DNA from: Arthrobacter sp. ov407 | Lineage (GTDB): Bacteria > Actinomycetota > Actinomycetes > Actinomycetales > Micrococcaceae | Assembly (NCBI RefSeq): GCF_900102895.1 | Contig: NZ_FNGD01000015.1 | Location: forward strand, 1-64,000 | Length of the DNA: 64,000 nt | Reading direction: 5' to 3' | Part shown: in pieces, positions 17,584 to 27,370 of the stretch | How the letters are laid out: each line of letters starts with the position of its first letter | How positions within the stretch are numbered: position 1 is the stretch's first letter | The notes under the pieces: model-generated | The model's input: the letters and a program-made list of their open reading frames with translations, nothing else | Database searches by the model: none | What the model was told of the DNA's origin: nothing | Position numbers and translations under genes: made by a program

Positions 17584-18718
17584 ACGCGGCGGACAGCGAC
17601 CTCCGGCGGCCCCGGGGCTCCACCGGCGTTTTGCCTGGCTGGACGCGCCGGGCGCCCCAACCGGTGGTCGCGGTGGCGGGCCCGGTCCCGAGGTCTTCCT
17701 CCCGGATCGCCACCCACGCGGCGCAGATCACGTAAACCTGGCTGACCAGGTTGAACCAGATCAGCAGGCCGATGATAATGGCGAAGGGCGCCAGAATGGG
17801 GTTTTTGCCCGCGCTGGCCAGCAGCTGGGTGCTGAAGATCTGCAGAATCGTGGTGCCCACCGCGGCGAGGATGGTCCCCTCCAGCAGAGAGCGCCGGGCC
17901 GGCTTCAGCCCCGCAGCCACCCGGTACATGATCATGGCGGTGCCCCAGCCGAGCAGCAGCGGCACGAGGATAGTGACGGAGGTCGTCAGCGGCCCGGCCA
18001 CTATCGGATCGAGGCCCAGCTGCTCGGTCACCCATCCGGCGGCCGTGCCGAAGATCAGCGAGGCTGCGGAGCTGACCACCAGGGCCACCCCCATCAATAG
18101 CAGCGTGCCGACGTCCTTGAGGATCTGCAGGATCGGATTCATCACTAGCGGCCCGAGCTGCATCATGCTCCGCGTGCCGTCGCGGATGCCGCTGATCCAG
18201 CCCAGGGACGTGAACACCGTCACCAGGGCGGCGATCCCGGCAGCCCAGCCGAGGCTGATGGGGTTCAGCAGTTCATAGGGATCAACCAGCCCCTCGCTGC
18301 CGTCGACCTGCAGCAGGCCCGGCGCGGCGGCGGCCACACTATTGATGACCTGGTCCAGCAGGGCCGGACGGTCGCTGAGGACCAGGCCGGCCAGGGACAA
18401 GCCGGTGGCCAACAGGCCTGTGATGGAGAAAAACATCCGGAACCCGATGCCCGCACTCAACAGCGGGCCGCGCTGGCGGAGGTAGTGCGAGTATGCGCGC
18501 ACGGGCAGCAGCATGTTGAACCGAGCCAGGAACCACAGCATCATCGCCGTCAGCGACGCAACCGTCCCGCCGCCGGAGCGTCGGACCCTGCCCCACTCGA
18601 CCCTCTTGCGGATGACTTCCAGTTTCAGCCCGGCCAGATCGGTGGGAAGCGGCGGCTCATCGGGCGTCTGCGGTGCCGTCCGGGCCTCTGTCGTGGTCAG
18701 GTTTGGTCCCAAAGTCAA
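17546..18718 (-). CDS. YihY/BrkB-family membrane protein
   Basis: Polytopic inner-membrane protein of the YihY/virulence factor BrkB family (PF03631), function not well defined. After a hydrophilic, charged N-terminus come six or so hydrophobic segments typical of the family (AGIGFRMFFSITGLLATGL, LGWGTAMIMYRV, FAIIIGLLIWFNLVSQVYV). The C-terminus is a basic tail of about 40 residues. TTG at 18718 with GGGAAG upstream gives 390 residues; starts further upstream would lie deep in the RNA ligase gene. It overlaps that gene by 62 bp and the convergent hydrolase by 38 bp. Confidence 0.85.
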   Translation of the reverse strand: MTLGPNLTTTEARTAPQTPDEPPLPTDLAGLKLEVIRKRVEWGRVRRSGGGTVASLTAMMLWFLARFNMLLPVRAYSHYLRQRGPLLSAGIGFRMFFSITGLLATGLSLAGLVLSDRPALLDQVINSVAAAAPGLLQVDGSEGLVDPYELLNPISLGWAAGIAALVTVFTSLGWISGIRDGTRSMMQLGPLVMNPILQILKDVGTLLLMGVALVVSSAASLIFGTAAGWVTEQLGLDPIVAGPLTTSVTILVPLLLGWGTAMIMYRVAAGLKPARRSLLEGTILAAVGTTILQIFSTQLLASAGKNPILAPFAIIIGLLIWFNLVSQVYVICAAWVAIREEDLGTGPATATTGWGARRVQPGKTPVEPRGRRRSLSAAFRRRGTGRPTPK

Positions 18719-19268
18719 GCTCTTCCCGTAGCTGCCAGATGCCGTTGTCGTCGTGCTCGTAGAGTCCCATGCTAGCCACAGGGAACGTGGCCCTGTAGTC
18801 CTTGAGGACCGTTTCGGCTTCGTCGAGGCTTTCCGGGGCGACATCGTGGGCCACGGTGACGTGCGGATGGTAGCCGAACGGCAGTTCCCGCTCCAGCGGG
18901 CCGGACTGCAGCTGGCGGTGCAGGTTTACGCAGTGTCCGAAGCCGTCCTCGACGTTCAGGAAGACCACCGGGGACACGGGCCGGAAAGACCCGGTCCCGG
19001 CGATGGTTACCGTGAAAGGCTCCTGCCTGCGTGCGACGTCCCGTACATGGCGTTGGGTCGCGTCCCAGTCCTGCGTCATGGTGGTGGTGACCAGCGTGAT
19101 GTGGGCCGGGACGACGGCGGCCATGGGATCCCCGAACGATGCCCGCCAGCGCTGGAGCTCCTCGGCGATGTCCGCCGGGAACCTCAGGATCACACCGACG
19201 CTGATGCCTTCGCTGCGCTGTCCGTTCGACGTGGCGGCTTTCGCGGTGACTTTGCTGACGGAGGACAT
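18657..19268 (-). CDS. 2'-5' RNA ligase family protein (two HxT motifs)
   Basis: Member of the 2H phosphoesterase superfamily, 203 residues. The two signature tetrapeptides are visible: HITL in PAHITLVTTTM and HVTV in GYHPHVTVAH, spaced as in LigT/ThpR proteins. Family members cleave or join 2'-linked RNA or hydrolyse cyclic phosphates; which one applies is not evident. ATG at 19268 is 4 nt after the trpS stop, so it is co-transcribed with tryptophanyl-tRNA synthetase and exonuclease III. Confidence 0.88.
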   Translation of the reverse strand: MSSVSKVTAKAATSNGQRSEGISVGVILRFPADIAEELQRWRASFGDPMAAVVPAHITLVTTTMTQDWDATQRHVRDVARRQEPFTVTIAGTGSFRPVSPVVFLNVEDGFGHCVNLHRQLQSGPLERELPFGYHPHVTVAHDVAPESLDEAETVLKDYRATFPVASMGLYEHDDNGIWQLREELDFGTKPDHDRGPDGTADAR

Positions 19269-19272
19269 TGAC

Positions 19273-20316
19273 CTAGCGGACTCCGGCCAAGCTGAGGGAC
19301 GGCAAGAAGCCCATCCGCTCGTAGACCCGGGCAAGCGTGACTGAGGCAATCTCGCGGGCACGCTCCGCCCCTTGGGCCAGGAGCCGGTCCAGCTCTGCCG
19401 GATCGGCCATCAGCTCGTTGGTGCGGTTCCGCAGCGGCGTGAGGAATTCGACCATCACCTCGGCCAGATCCGTCTTCAGGTGCCCGTACATTTTGCCCTG
19501 GTACTCGGCTTCCAGCTCTGCCACGGGCTTGCCGGTCAGCGTCGAATAGATGGTCAGCAGGTTGGAGACGCCGGGCTTGGCTTCAGAGTCGAAGCGGATC
19601 TCCGTTCCGGCATCGGTCACGGCGGATTTGATGCGCTTGGCCGCGAGCTTGGGGTCTTCGAGCAACTGGATGGAGCCGTTGGGCGACTCGCCCGTCTTGG
19701 ACATCTTGACCGCAGGATTCTGGAGGTCGTAAATTTTGGCGCTGGCTTTGAGGATGGTCGCCTCGGGCACCGTGAAGGTCTCCCCGTAGCGCGTGTTGAA
19801 GCGCTGCGCCAGGTTGCGCGTCAGCTCCAGGTGCTGGCGCTGGTCCTCGCCCACTGGCACCAGGTCGGTCTGGTACAGCAGGATGTCGGCGGCCATGAGC
19901 GTCGGATACGCGAAGAGGCCCAGCGTCGCGGCCTCCGCGCCGGACTTCTGGGACTTGTCCTTGAATTGCGTCATGCGGGATGCCTCGCCGAATCCCGTGA
20001 TGCAGTTCAGGGCCCAGGCCAGCTGTGCGTGTTCGGGAACATGAGACTGCACGAAGAAGATGGACTTGTCGGGATCGATCCCGGCCGCGATGTACTGAGC
20101 CGCTACGACACGGGTCCGGTTGGCCAACTCGGACGGCTCAAAGTCGACGGTAATGGCGTGGAGGTCCGGGATGAAGAACACTGCGTCGTATTCGGACTGC
20201 ATGTCCACCCAGTTGCGCACGGCACCGATGTAGTTGCCCAGGTGCAGGGAATCCGCGGTGGGCTTGGCGCCGGAGAGAATGCGCTTCTTGGCGGTAGCAA
20301 CGGTTGAGCTAGTCAT
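19273..20316 (-). CDS. trpS: Tryptophanyl-tRNA synthetase
   Basis: Charges tRNA-Trp with tryptophan. 347 residues, the class Ic size. The HIGH-like motif is in [17 protein letters not shown] and the KMSKS motif appears as VKMSKTGES. The tryptophan pocket region FIPDLHAIT and [14 protein letters not shown] are intact. ATG at 20316. It sits between xthA (21 bp upstream) and the RNA ligase-like gene in a minus-strand run. Confidence 0.96.
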   Translation of the reverse strand: MTSSTVATAKKRILSGAKPTADSLHLGNYIGAVRNWVDMQSEYDAVFFIPDLHAITVDFEPSELANRTRVVAAQYIAAGIDPDKSIFFVQSHVPEHAQLAWALNCITGFGEASRMTQFKDKSQKSGAEAATLGLFAYPTLMAADILLYQTDLVPVGEDQRQHLELTRNLAQRFNTRYGETFTVPEATILKASAKIYDLQNPAVKMSKTGESPNGSIQLLEDPKLAAKRIKSAVTDAGTEIRFDSEAKPGVSNLLTIYSTLTGKPVAELEAEYQGKMYGHLKTDLAEVMVEFLTPLRNRTNELMADPAELDRLLAQGAERAREIASVTLARVYERMGFLPSLSLAGVR

Positions 20317-20337
20317 GTTGATAAAAACCTTCGGACT

Positions 20338-21180
20338 TTAGAGCTGGTAGTCCACTACCAGCGGGGCATGGTCGGAGAAGCGTGTGTCCCAGGACGCTGC
20401 CCGGTCAACAACGGCTGACACTGCGGCAGCAGCGAGAGCGGGCGTGGCCATGTGGTAATCGATGCGCCAGCCGGTGTCGTTGTCGAAGGCCTGGCCCCGT
20501 TGCGACCACCAAGTGTAGGGGCCGTCGACGCTACCCGCCAGGCCCCTGTGAACATCCTTCCAACCGATTTCTTCGCCGAAGAAGCGGTCAAAATAAGCCC
20601 TCTCCTCCGGCAGGAAGCCGGCACGTTTGACGTTGCCCTTCCAGTTCCTGATGTCCAGCTCCGTGTGGCCGACGTTGAGGTCGCCCACCACCAGCGCGTG
20701 GTCACTGTGTTTGGCGAGTTCGGGCAGCCTGGTGCTCATGACGTCGAGGAAGCGGAACTTGTCGTCCTGCTTGGGCGTGCCGACCTCGCCCGAGTGCACG
20801 TAGGCGCTCACGACGGTCAGCTGGGAGGCCTGCCCTTCCGCATCCCGCACGATGTAGTCCGCCTCGACCCAGCGTCCGGCTGTGGCAAAGAAGTCATCGC
20901 CGATGCCCACCCGGGTGGCGAGGGGCTCTTCGCGGGAGGCGATGGCAACGCCGGCCCGGCCCTTGGCCTCGGCTTCGGCGTGGAGGATGTACCAGCCCTC
21001 GCCGAGCAGTTGCTGGACGATCGCGTCGGGAGCGCGGACCTCCTGGAGGCACAGGATGTCCACCTCGCGCGGCTCAAGCCACTCCGCCATGCCGTTCTTG
21101 TAGGCGGCACGTAGGCCGTTGACGTTGACTGACGCGATGCGAAGGTGGTCCTTCTTCAATGCCGAGCTCACCCGATCCAC
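20338..21180 (-). CDS. xthA: Exodeoxyribonuclease III / AP endonuclease
   Basis: Base-excision repair enzyme that cuts at abasic sites and trims 3' ends. About 275 residues. Motifs in order: ASVNVNGLRAA, ILCLQEVRAP (metal Glu), VVSAYVHSGEVG, VVGDLNVGHTELDIRN, WRIDYHMATP and the closing SDHAPLVVDYQL with the catalytic Asp-His. The start is not certain: GTG at 21180, GTG at 21171 or TTG at 21159 all precede the conserved LRIASVN. It starts next to the stop of a membrane protein gene. Confidence 0.94.
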   Translation of the reverse strand: MDRVSSALKKDHLRIASVNVNGLRAAYKNGMAEWLEPREVDILCLQEVRAPDAIVQQLLGEGWYILHAEAEAKGRAGVAIASREEPLATRVGIGDDFFATAGRWVEADYIVRDAEGQASQLTVVSAYVHSGEVGTPKQDDKFRFLDVMSTRLPELAKHSDHALVVGDLNVGHTELDIRNWKGNVKRAGFLPEERAYFDRFFGEEIGWKDVHRGLAGSVDGPYTWWSQRGQAFDNDTGWRIDYHMATPALAAAAVSAVVDRAASWDTRFSDHAPLVVDYQL

Positions 21181-21181
21181 T

Positions 21182-21751
21182 CTAGTCGATGATGGTTCCG
21201 CTTACGGGTGCGTCGTCGCCGCCCGAGGATTTCATCATGTCCCGCGCGTTGGTGGCGGTGATTTCGATGGTCTCCAGGGCACGGCTGATCGTGTCGCGGT
21301 CCGCCGCCTCGCCCTTGGCGCGCTCCTGCTCGATGACGCGGACCTGGACCTGGACGATCTTGAAGGAGTGGTCGAGTTTCATGTCGCGGACGCCGTCCGA
21401 TCCGCGGCTTTCGCTGACCACGCGGGTGCCGCCGTGGTCAGCGCTGCCCGCCGCAGGGGGCCGCCCGGCCGCGGCGTTGAAGGCGTTCTGGGCCTCGTTC
21501 AGCCTGGCCCCGGCCTTCTTGGCGGCCTTCTGGATGCTGAACACCACGAAGGAGGCCAGCGCCAGCCAGAAGCCGGCGATGATCGCCACGATCCAGCCCA
21601 CGACGTCGTTCTGGTTGGCCGCGAAGATCACGGCCACCACGAACGCGATGATGAAGACCAGCAGCCCCGGCCCGCTGATGCGGAACATAGAGAACCGGCC
21701 CCTGGCCGTGGGGTCGTTGGACGTGGACGCGGAGCTACCCAGAGATTGCAT
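21182..21751 (-). CDS. Conserved membrane protein, two transmembrane segments
   Basis: I do not recognise a named family. ATG at 21751 gives 189 residues. Two hydrophobic segments lie near residues 28-75 (GPGLLVFIIAFVVAVIFAA; VGWIVAIIAGFWLALASFVVF), followed by a hydrophilic cytoplasmic part of about 110 residues with a helical, charged stretch (SFKIVQVQVRVIEQERAKGE). The gene is the first of the minus-strand run with xthA and trpS, with the next start directly after its stop. Confidence 0.75.
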   Translation of the reverse strand: MQSLGSSASTSNDPTARGRFSMFRISGPGLLVFIIAFVVAVIFAANQNDVVGWIVAIIAGFWLALASFVVFSIQKAAKKAGARLNEAQNAFNAAAGRPPAAGSADHGGTRVVSESRGSDGVRDMKLDHSFKIVQVQVRVIEQERAKGEAADRDTISRALETIEITATNARDMMKSSGGDDAPVSGTIID

Positions 21752-21859
21752 GAGCCCATTATCGCAAACGGGGCCGGCCGCCCGCTGCGCTTCCACCCCG
21801 GGCGAACGCTGCCCCCAGCCCTGGCTCAGGCCAGAACCATGCAGCCTAGGTCAGGCACT

Positions 21860-22216
21860 CTATGTGAGAACAAGGCAGAACGGGTGGCCGCTGGGGTCCG
21901 TGTAGACCCGGAAGGACTTGCCGCCGCCCGTCTGGCGCGTGGCGCCCAGCCGGAGGACTTCCGCCTCTCCGGCGTCGAGGTCACCGACTTTCACGTCCAC
22001 GTGCATCTGCTGGGGATGCTCGGGCTCCGGCCACTGAGGCCGGACCAGGCTGTCCACGCGCTGGAAGGCTACGGCGGGACGGTCGGCGGCGTCGCCGATC
22101 GAAATCCAGTCCGCGTCTTCCTGCACCCGGATCATGCCCAGCAGCTCCTGGTAGAAGGCGGCCAGGGTGTCCGGATCCTCGCAGTCGATCACGAGTGCCT
22201 GCCATTTTCCGATCAT
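21860..22216 (-). CDS. VOC-family protein (glyoxalase-like)
   Basis: Small vicinal-oxygen-chelate fold protein, 118 residues, with one beta-alpha-beta-beta-beta pair. Typical traits are ALVIDCEDPDTLAAFYQELLGM at the start, MHVDVKVGDLDAG in the middle and the closing YTDPSGHPFCLV. Such single-domain members bind drugs or metabolites or work as dimeric enzymes. ATG at 22216 is 26 bp after the stop of an ABC exporter permease on the same strand, so it may belong to that resistance-type operon. Confidence 0.85.
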   Translation of the reverse strand: MIGKWQALVIDCEDPDTLAAFYQELLGMIRVQEDADWISIGDAADRPAVAFQRVDSLVRPQWPEPEHPQQMHVDVKVGDLDAGEAEVLRLGATRQTGGGKSFRVYTDPSGHPFCLVLT

Positions 22217-22242
22217 GGGGGTCTCCTTTTTTCGAAGGACTG

Positions 22243-23091
22243 CTATTTGAGGAACAGCTTGCGCAGGCGGCTCGTGGTGAGCAGGACGCCGAGGGCAATC
22301 ATGATCAGGTAGTAGCCGACATGCACGGCGGTGGCCGGGGTGAACACGCCCACGCTGATCTGGCGCAGCAGTTCCACGCCGTGCCACAGCGGCATGGCCT
22401 GGATGAACCACTGGATGGACTGCGGATAGACGCTGAGCGGGTAGAACGTGGCGCTGAAGAGGAACATCGGCAGCATCACGAAGTTGATCCAGTCCATCTG
22501 CTGGAAGGTCTTCATGAAGCTCGTGATCCCCATGCCGAAGCTCGCGAAGCCGAAGGCAATGAGCACCGAGGCCGGGATCATCAGGATGGCCCATGGCGTG
22601 GTGATGAGGCCCATCACGCCCATCACGGCGGTGAAGCCTGTGGCGTACATAGCCCCGCGCAGCAGGGCCAGGAAGATTTCGCCCATGGCGACATCCAGCG
22701 GCCCCAGCGAGGTGTAGAGCATGCCCTGGTACAGCTTGGCGAAATTCATCTTGAAGAAGACATTCCAGGTGGAGTCATAGACGGCGCCGTTCATGGCGGA
22801 CACCGCCAGCAGTGCCGGCGCGATGTACGCGGCATAGCTGATCTCCTGCCCGCCCGGGCCCTGGACGGAACCGACAATTGCGCCCAGGCCCACGCCCATG
22901 GAGATCAGGTACAGGACGGGTTCGAAGAACCCGGAGACCATGACCATCCAGTTGCTGCTCTTGGTGGCCATGAGCCCGCGGGCGACGACGGCGCGGACAT
23001 TGCGGGAGTAGATGGGTCCGAAGCGCCTGCGGCGTGCGGCATCCGTGACACTGTGGTCCCCTGCGTTGAAACTTCCGGTCAGCACGCTCAT
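22243..23091 (-). CDS. ABC-2 type exporter permease (NodJ/DrrB-like), second
   Basis: Membrane subunit of an ABC-2 exporter, 282 residues with six hydrophobic segments. The family signature near the C-terminus is visible: FLFSATFYPLSVYPQSIQWFIQAMPLWHGVELLR. ATG at 23091 overlaps the stop of the other permease by 4 bp. Two permeases plus one ATPase of the NodI/DrrA group form the exporter. The cargo could be a drug, a lipid-linked sugar or another amphiphile; nothing here defines it. Confidence 0.88.
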   Translation of the reverse strand: MSVLTGSFNAGDHSVTDAARRRRFGPIYSRNVRAVVARGLMATKSSNWMVMVSGFFEPVLYLISMGVGLGAIVGSVQGPGGQEISYAAYIAPALLAVSAMNGAVYDSTWNVFFKMNFAKLYQGMLYTSLGPLDVAMGEIFLALLRGAMYATGFTAVMGVMGLITTPWAILMIPASVLIAFGFASFGMGITSFMKTFQQMDWINFVMLPMFLFSATFYPLSVYPQSIQWFIQAMPLWHGVELLRQISVGVFTPATAVHVGYYLIMIALGVLLTTSRLRKLFLK

Positions 23092-23990
23092 GAGGCCATC
23101 CTTTTGGCGAACTGGCGTTTGGTCAGGACCCAGCCGGCCGCCGCCAGGCCCAGTAGGAAGAAGACGTGGACGATGGTGAGCCACGGTTCTTCCTCGTACC
23201 CGTAGGCGACCACACGGCCAAGTTCCGTTCCGTGCCAGATCGGTGAGATCCAGCCGATCCAGCGGACGCTGAGCGGGAGCGTGTCCAGCGGGAAAAACGT
23301 GCCGGAGAACAGGAACAGCGGCATGACGATGAACCGCATGACCATGGCGAACTGGCCCCGGTCTTCCTTGATGGTGGCCGCGTAGGCCATGAGCGGCAGG
23401 CCGAAGGACAGGCCGGCGAGCGTGGCGATGAGGATCGATACCCAGCCCCAGGCGCCGGGCGAGGCCCCGAACAGCGCAACCACGGCAAAGTAGATGGCCG
23501 ACTGCAGCAGGAAGCGGACGGTGACGGCTATGATCTGGCCGCCGGCGATCTGTTCCGGGGTCAGCGGCGAGGCGTGCGGGCCGTAGTAGACGCGCCGCCA
23601 TTTGAAGCCGTCCATCACGGGAAATGTGAACTCGTTGGCGGCCGTCATGACGGCCGACGAGATCAGCAGGGCCGGCGCGATGAACGTCAGGTAGCTGACC
23701 CCGCCGAACTCGCCGGCGCCGTTGGCCTCGACCAGCGTGGCCAGGCCAACGCCCATCGCGAACAGGTAGGCCACCGGCTGGCCCACGCCGTACATGACGA
23801 TGGTCCAGCCGTAGCCCTTCATGACACGGAGGACCTGCTCGGCGTAGAAGAAGGCGCCCCAGCGGCGGGCGCGGGCGGCCGAGACTTCCGGCGAGTGCGC
23901 GCGCAGGGCCGGCGCCGCCGTCGTCGTACCCGCCGCCTGAATTGGTTTAGTCAACTCTGCTTTCTTAGTCAGCTCTGCTTTCCTAGTCAA
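23088..23990 (-). CDS. ABC-2 type exporter permease (NodJ/DrrB-like), first
   Basis: Companion permease, 300 residues with six hydrophobic segments and the ABC-2 signature FLFSGTFFPLDTLPLSVRWIGWISPIWHGTEL. The chosen start is TTG at 23990, which has AGGAG 5 nt upstream and overlaps the ATPase stop (TTGACTAG). The first 15 residues are a doubled KAELTK unit (MTRKAELTKKAELTK), so a shorter start at the inner TTG cannot be excluded. Similar in sequence to the following permease, which suggests an old duplication. Confidence 0.86.
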   Translation of the reverse strand: MTRKAELTKKAELTKPIQAAGTTTAAPALRAHSPEVSAARARRWGAFFYAEQVLRVMKGYGWTIVMYGVGQPVAYLFAMGVGLATLVEANGAGEFGGVSYLTFIAPALLISSAVMTAANEFTFPVMDGFKWRRVYYGPHASPLTPEQIAGGQIIAVTVRFLLQSAIYFAVVALFGASPGAWGWVSILIATLAGLSFGLPLMAYAATIKEDRGQFAMVMRFIVMPLFLFSGTFFPLDTLPLSVRWIGWISPIWHGTELGRVVAYGYEEEPWLTIVHVFFLLGLAAAGWVLTKRQFAKRMAS

Positions 23991-24966
23991 CGAGGCTCCT
24001 GCCGGTCAGGCGCAGGAAGACGTCTTCCAGCGAGGAGCGGCGGACCAGCGATGTGACGGGCCGCAGGCCCCGGGCGGTGACCTGCTCCAGGGCGGCCTCG
24101 CCGTCGTGGGCGTAGATGAGCACCCGGTCCGGCAGCGTCTCAAGGCGTTCGCCGATGCCTTCGAGCTCCGCGCCGATGCTCGCATTGCGCTCCGAGCCGA
24201 AGCGCAGTTCAAGGACCTCGCGAGTGGAGTATTCGCGGATCAGGCTGGCCGGGGATCCTTCGGCCATGATCTTGCCCTTGTCCACCACGATCAGGCGGTC
24301 GCACAGCTGCTCGGCCTCGTCCATGTAGTGCGTCGTGAGGATCAGGGTGACGCCCTGTTCCTTGAGCCGGAACAGCCGGTCCCAGAGGATGTGCCGCGCC
24401 TGCGGGTCCAGTCCCGTCGTCGGCTCGTCCAGCAGCAGTATCCGGGGCTCGTTAATGAGCGAGCGGGCGATCGTCAGGCGGCGCTTCATGCCGCCGGACA
24501 GGGCGTCCACTTTGGACTTGGCCTTGTCGGTGAGCTGGGCGAATTCGAGCAGCTCGTCGGCCTTCGGTTTGAGGTAGCTCATGGGCAGGCCGAAGTAGCG
24601 GCCGTAGACCAGCAGGTTGTCCCGGACTTTCAGTTCCTCGTCCAGGTTGTCCTGCTGCGGGACAACGCCCAAGTGCGCGCGGACTTCCGGCCCGTGCTGT
24701 TCGGGGTCCAGGCCCATGATGTGCAGGCTGCCGGAGGTGCGCTGCGAGACCCCGCCGATCATCTTCATCGTGGTGGACTTGCCGGCGCCGTTGGGGCCCA
24801 GCAGTCCGAAGGCTTCCCCGGCGGGGACGCGGAAGGAGATGCTGTCGACGGCGGTGACATCGCCGTAGCGTTTGGTGAGGTTCTCGGCGGTGATGACGTA
24901 CTGCGGAGTGGCGTCGGAGTGGTTGGTTACGCGTGATTCTTTGGAGGCAAGTTCGGACACCCGCAC
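23983..24966 (-). CDS. ABC exporter ATP-binding protein (NodI/DrrA-like)
   Basis: Single ABC ATPase, about 327 residues. Walker A LLGPNGAGKST, signature LSGGMKRRLTIARSL, Walker B ILLLDEPTTGLDPQ and switch His in LTTHYMDEAEQ are all present. A C-terminal domain of about 90 residues follows, as in DrrA and NodI. Start not firm: GTG at 24966 or 24960, or TTG at 24987. It is the first gene of the exporter operon; a hairpin at 25064-25112 separates it from folD. Confidence 0.88.
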   Translation of the reverse strand: MRVSELASKESRVTNHSDATPQYVITAENLTKRYGDVTAVDSISFRVPAGEAFGLLGPNGAGKSTTMKMIGGVSQRTSGSLHIMGLDPEQHGPEVRAHLGVVPQQDNLDEELKVRDNLLVYGRYFGLPMSYLKPKADELLEFAQLTDKAKSKVDALSGGMKRRLTIARSLINEPRILLLDEPTTGLDPQARHILWDRLFRLKEQGVTLILTTHYMDEAEQLCDRLIVVDKGKIMAEGSPASLIREYSTREVLELRFGSERNASIGAELEGIGERLETLPDRVLIYAHDGEAALEQVTARGLRPVTSLVRRSSLEDVFLRLTGRSLVD

Positions 24967-25063
24967 TACGGTAGTGGATCCCCGCAAACTATGAAAGAGT
25001 CTTTTCGTAAAAACTCCTGACGTATCCGTTCCGTTATGCCCGCAGGCGGTGCAACGTGCGGGA

Positions 25064-25112
25064 TCCCGCGGTGGTTGGGCCTGCAGATACTAGGCTCAAC
25101 CACCGCGCGGGA
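25064..25112 (-). terminator. Terminator after folD
   Basis: TCCCGCGGTGGTTG (25064-25077) pairs with CAACCACCGCGCGGGA (25097-25112) with one bulge, and GGCC/GGCT extends the stem toward an 11-nt loop. It lies 17 bp beyond the folD stop on minus and before the exporter ATPase, so it can insulate the two operons. No clear T-run. Confidence 0.6.
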
Positions 25113-25128
25113 CACTTTATTCGGCTCC

Positions 25129-26052
25129 TTAGGCGCGTCCGGAGTCGCTTTCCTCCGCCGCGTGGCGTTCCGCGGTTTCCACCACGTTGGCGAGCAACAT
25201 GGCGCGGGTCATGGGGCCCACTCCCCCGGGGTTCGGCGAGAGCCACGCGGCGACGTCGGCCGCAGCGGGCTCAACGTCTCCGGTGACGACGGCCCTGCCG
25301 TTGCCGTCGTCGACCCGGCTGACGCCGACGTCAAGCACGATCGCGCCGGGTTTGAGGTCCGCGGCTTTGATCATGTGCGGTTGCCCGGCGGCGGCGATCA
25401 CGACGTCGGCCTGCCGCAGTTCCGCCGGCAGGTCCACCGTTCCGGTGTGGGCCAGGATGACCGTGGCATTGACGTCCTTGCGGGTCAGCAGCAGTCCCAC
25501 CGGGCGGCCGATGGTGACGCCGCGGCCCACCACGAGGACGCGTTTGCCGTTGAGGTCGATTCCGTGCCGGGTCAGCAGCTCCACGCAGCCCTTGGGCGTG
25601 CACGGCAGCGGGGACTTCATGGGTCCGCTGACGTTGGCCACGAGGCGGCCCAGGTTCATCGGGTGCAGGCCGTCGGCGTCCTTCTCGGGATCCATGGCCT
25701 CCAGGATGACGTCCTGGTCGATGTGCTTGGGCAGGGGCAGTTGGACGATGTAGCCGGTGCACTCCGGGTTCTCGTTGAGCTCGCGGACCACGGCCAGGAG
25801 TTCGTCCTGGCTGGTCTCTGCCGGCAGGTCGCGGCGGATGGACGTGATGCCCACCTCGGCGCAGTCCTTGTGCTTGCCGCCGACGTACCAGGTGCTGCCG
25901 GGATCGGAGCCCACCAGGATGGTGCCCAGTCCGGGGATGACGCCCTTGGCCTTGAGTGCGGCCACGCGCCCGGTCAGCTCGGCCTTGATGGCGGCGGCGG
26001 TAGCAGTCCCGTCAAGGATCTGTGCTGTTCTTGCAGTCTTAGTGGAAGTCAT
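25129..26052 (-). CDS. folD: Methylenetetrahydrofolate dehydrogenase / methenyltetrahydrofolate cyclohydrolase
   Basis: Bifunctional one-carbon enzyme that interconverts 5,10-methylene-, 5,10-methenyl- and 10-formyl-THF. 307 residues. The catalytic Tyr and Lys are seen in [12 protein letters not shown], the PLPKHI motif in [13 protein letters not shown], and the Rossmann motif in [13 protein letters not shown]. The closing [13 protein letters not shown] is typical. ATG at 26052 lies 3 nt after the glyA stop, so both are made from one mRNA headed by a ZTP-type riboswitch. Output is formyl-THF for PurN and PurH further on in this window. Confidence 0.96.
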   Translation of the reverse strand: MTSTKTARTAQILDGTATAAAIKAELTGRVAALKAKGVIPGLGTILVGSDPGSTWYVGGKHKDCAEVGITSIRRDLPAETSQDELLAVVRELNENPECTGYIVQLPLPKHIDQDVILEAMDPEKDADGLHPMNLGRLVANVSGPMKSPLPCTPKGCVELLTRHGIDLNGKRVLVVGRGVTIGRPVGLLLTRKDVNATVILAHTGTVDLPAELRQADVVIAAAGQPHMIKAADLKPGAIVLDVGVSRVDDGNGRAVVTGDVEPAAADVAAWLSPNPGGVGPMTRAMLLANVVETAERHAAEESDSGRA

Positions 26053-26055
26053 GGC

Positions 26056-27354
26056 CTACCACTGCTCGTGCTGCGGGTACAGCGGGAAGTCGGCGGCGAG
26101 CTTGTCCACGCGGGCTTGCAGGGCATCGATCTCGGTGGCAGCGCCGGACTTCAGCGCCGTGGCGATGATGTCCGCGACCTCGGTGAACTCCTCGGCGCCG
26201 AAGCCGCGGGTAGCCAGGGCCGGGGTGCCGATGCGCAAACCGGAGGTGACCATCGGCGGGCGGGGGTCGAACGGCACGGCGTTGCGGTTGACGGTGATGC
26301 CCACCGAGTGCAGGAGGTCTTCCGCCTGCTGGCCGTCCAGCTGGGAGTTGCGCAGGTCCACCAGGACCAGGTGCACGTCGGTGCCGCCGGTCAGGACCGA
26401 GACGCCTGCGCCCGCGACGTCGGCCTGGCCGAGGCGCTCGGCGATGATCTTGGCACCTTCGAGCACGCGTTCCTGGCGCTCCTTGAATTCCTCGGTGCCG
26501 GCGATCTTGAAGGCCACGGCCTTCGCAGCGATCACATGCATGAGCGGGCCGCCCTGCTGGCCGGGGAACACCGCGGAATTGAGCTTCTTGGCCCATTCCT
26601 GCTTGGCCAGGATCACGCCGGAGCGCGGGCCGGACAGCGTCTTGTGCACCGTGGAGGTGACGACGTCGGAGTACGGGACCGGGCTCGGGTGCAGTCCGGC
26701 GGCGACGAGCCCGGCGAAGTGCGCCATATCGGTCCAGAGCAGGGCGCCGACCTCGTCGGCAATCGAGCGGAAGGCGGCGAAATCGAGGTGCCGCGGGTAG
26801 GCGGACCAGCCGGCGATGATCACCCGGGGCTTTTCGGCGATGGCCTGCTCGCGCAGCTTGTCCATGTCGATCCGGAAATTGTCTTCCTCGACCTGGTAGG
26901 CGGCCACGTTGTAGAGCTTGCCGGAGAAGTTCAGCTTCATGCCGTGGGTGAGGTGTCCGCCGTGGGCCAGGGAGAGGCCCAGGATCTTCTCGCCGGGGGT
27001 GATCATGGCCGCGAGCGCGGCGGCGTTGGCCTGCGCGCCGGAGTGCGGCTGCACGTTGGCGTATTCGGCGCCGAAGAGTTCCTTGACACGGTCGATGGCG
27101 AGCTGCTCGGCGACGTCGACGTACTCACAGCCTCCGTAGTAGCGGCGTCCCGGGTAGCCCTCGGCATACTTGTTGGTCAGGACGGAACCCTGCGCTTCCA
27201 TCACGGCGCGCGGGGCGAAGTTCTCCGAAGCGATCATTTCCAGGGTGCCGCGCTGGCGGCCGAGTTCCTGGGCAAGTACGGCGGCGATTTCCGGATCGAG
27301 TTCGGCCAGCGGCTGGTTGCTCACGGCGGCTGAGGTGGCGGTAGTAGTAGTCAC
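26056..27354 (-). CDS. glyA: Serine hydroxymethyltransferase
   Basis: PLP enzyme converting serine and THF to glycine and methylene-THF. 432 residues. The PLP lysine motif is in [35 protein letters not shown] and the [11 protein letters not shown] stretch are characteristic. The start is GTG at 27354, with AGGAG 6 nt upstream. The mRNA leader is over 170 nt and contains a ZTP-type aptamer (27529-27611) and a hairpin that ends 5 nt before the ribosome site (27371-27414), pointing to control at the RNA level. Confidence 0.96.
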   Translation of the reverse strand: MTTTTATSAAVSNQPLAELDPEIAAVLAQELGRQRGTLEMIASENFAPRAVMEAQGSVLTNKYAEGYPGRRYYGGCEYVDVAEQLAIDRVKELFGAEYANVQPHSGAQANAAALAAMITPGEKILGLSLAHGGHLTHGMKLNFSGKLYNVAAYQVEEDNFRIDMDKLREQAIAEKPRVIIAGWSAYPRHLDFAAFRSIADEVGALLWTDMAHFAGLVAAGLHPSPVPYSDVVTSTVHKTLSGPRSGVILAKQEWAKKLNSAVFPGQQGGPLMHVIAAKAVAFKIAGTEEFKERQERVLEGAKIIAERLGQADVAGAGVSVLTGGTDVHLVLVDLRNSQLDGQQAEDLLHSVGITVNRNAVPFDPRPPMVTSGLRIGTPALATRGFGAEEFTEVADIIATALKSGAATEIDALQARVDKLAADFPLYPQHEQW

Positions 27355-27370
27355 GAGGAACTCCTGGTAG

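Noticed and set aside
25036-27333. 765-codon open frame on plus opposite folD and glyA
   Set aside because: It crosses the boundary between two well-identified genes and matches nothing; an antisense artefact.
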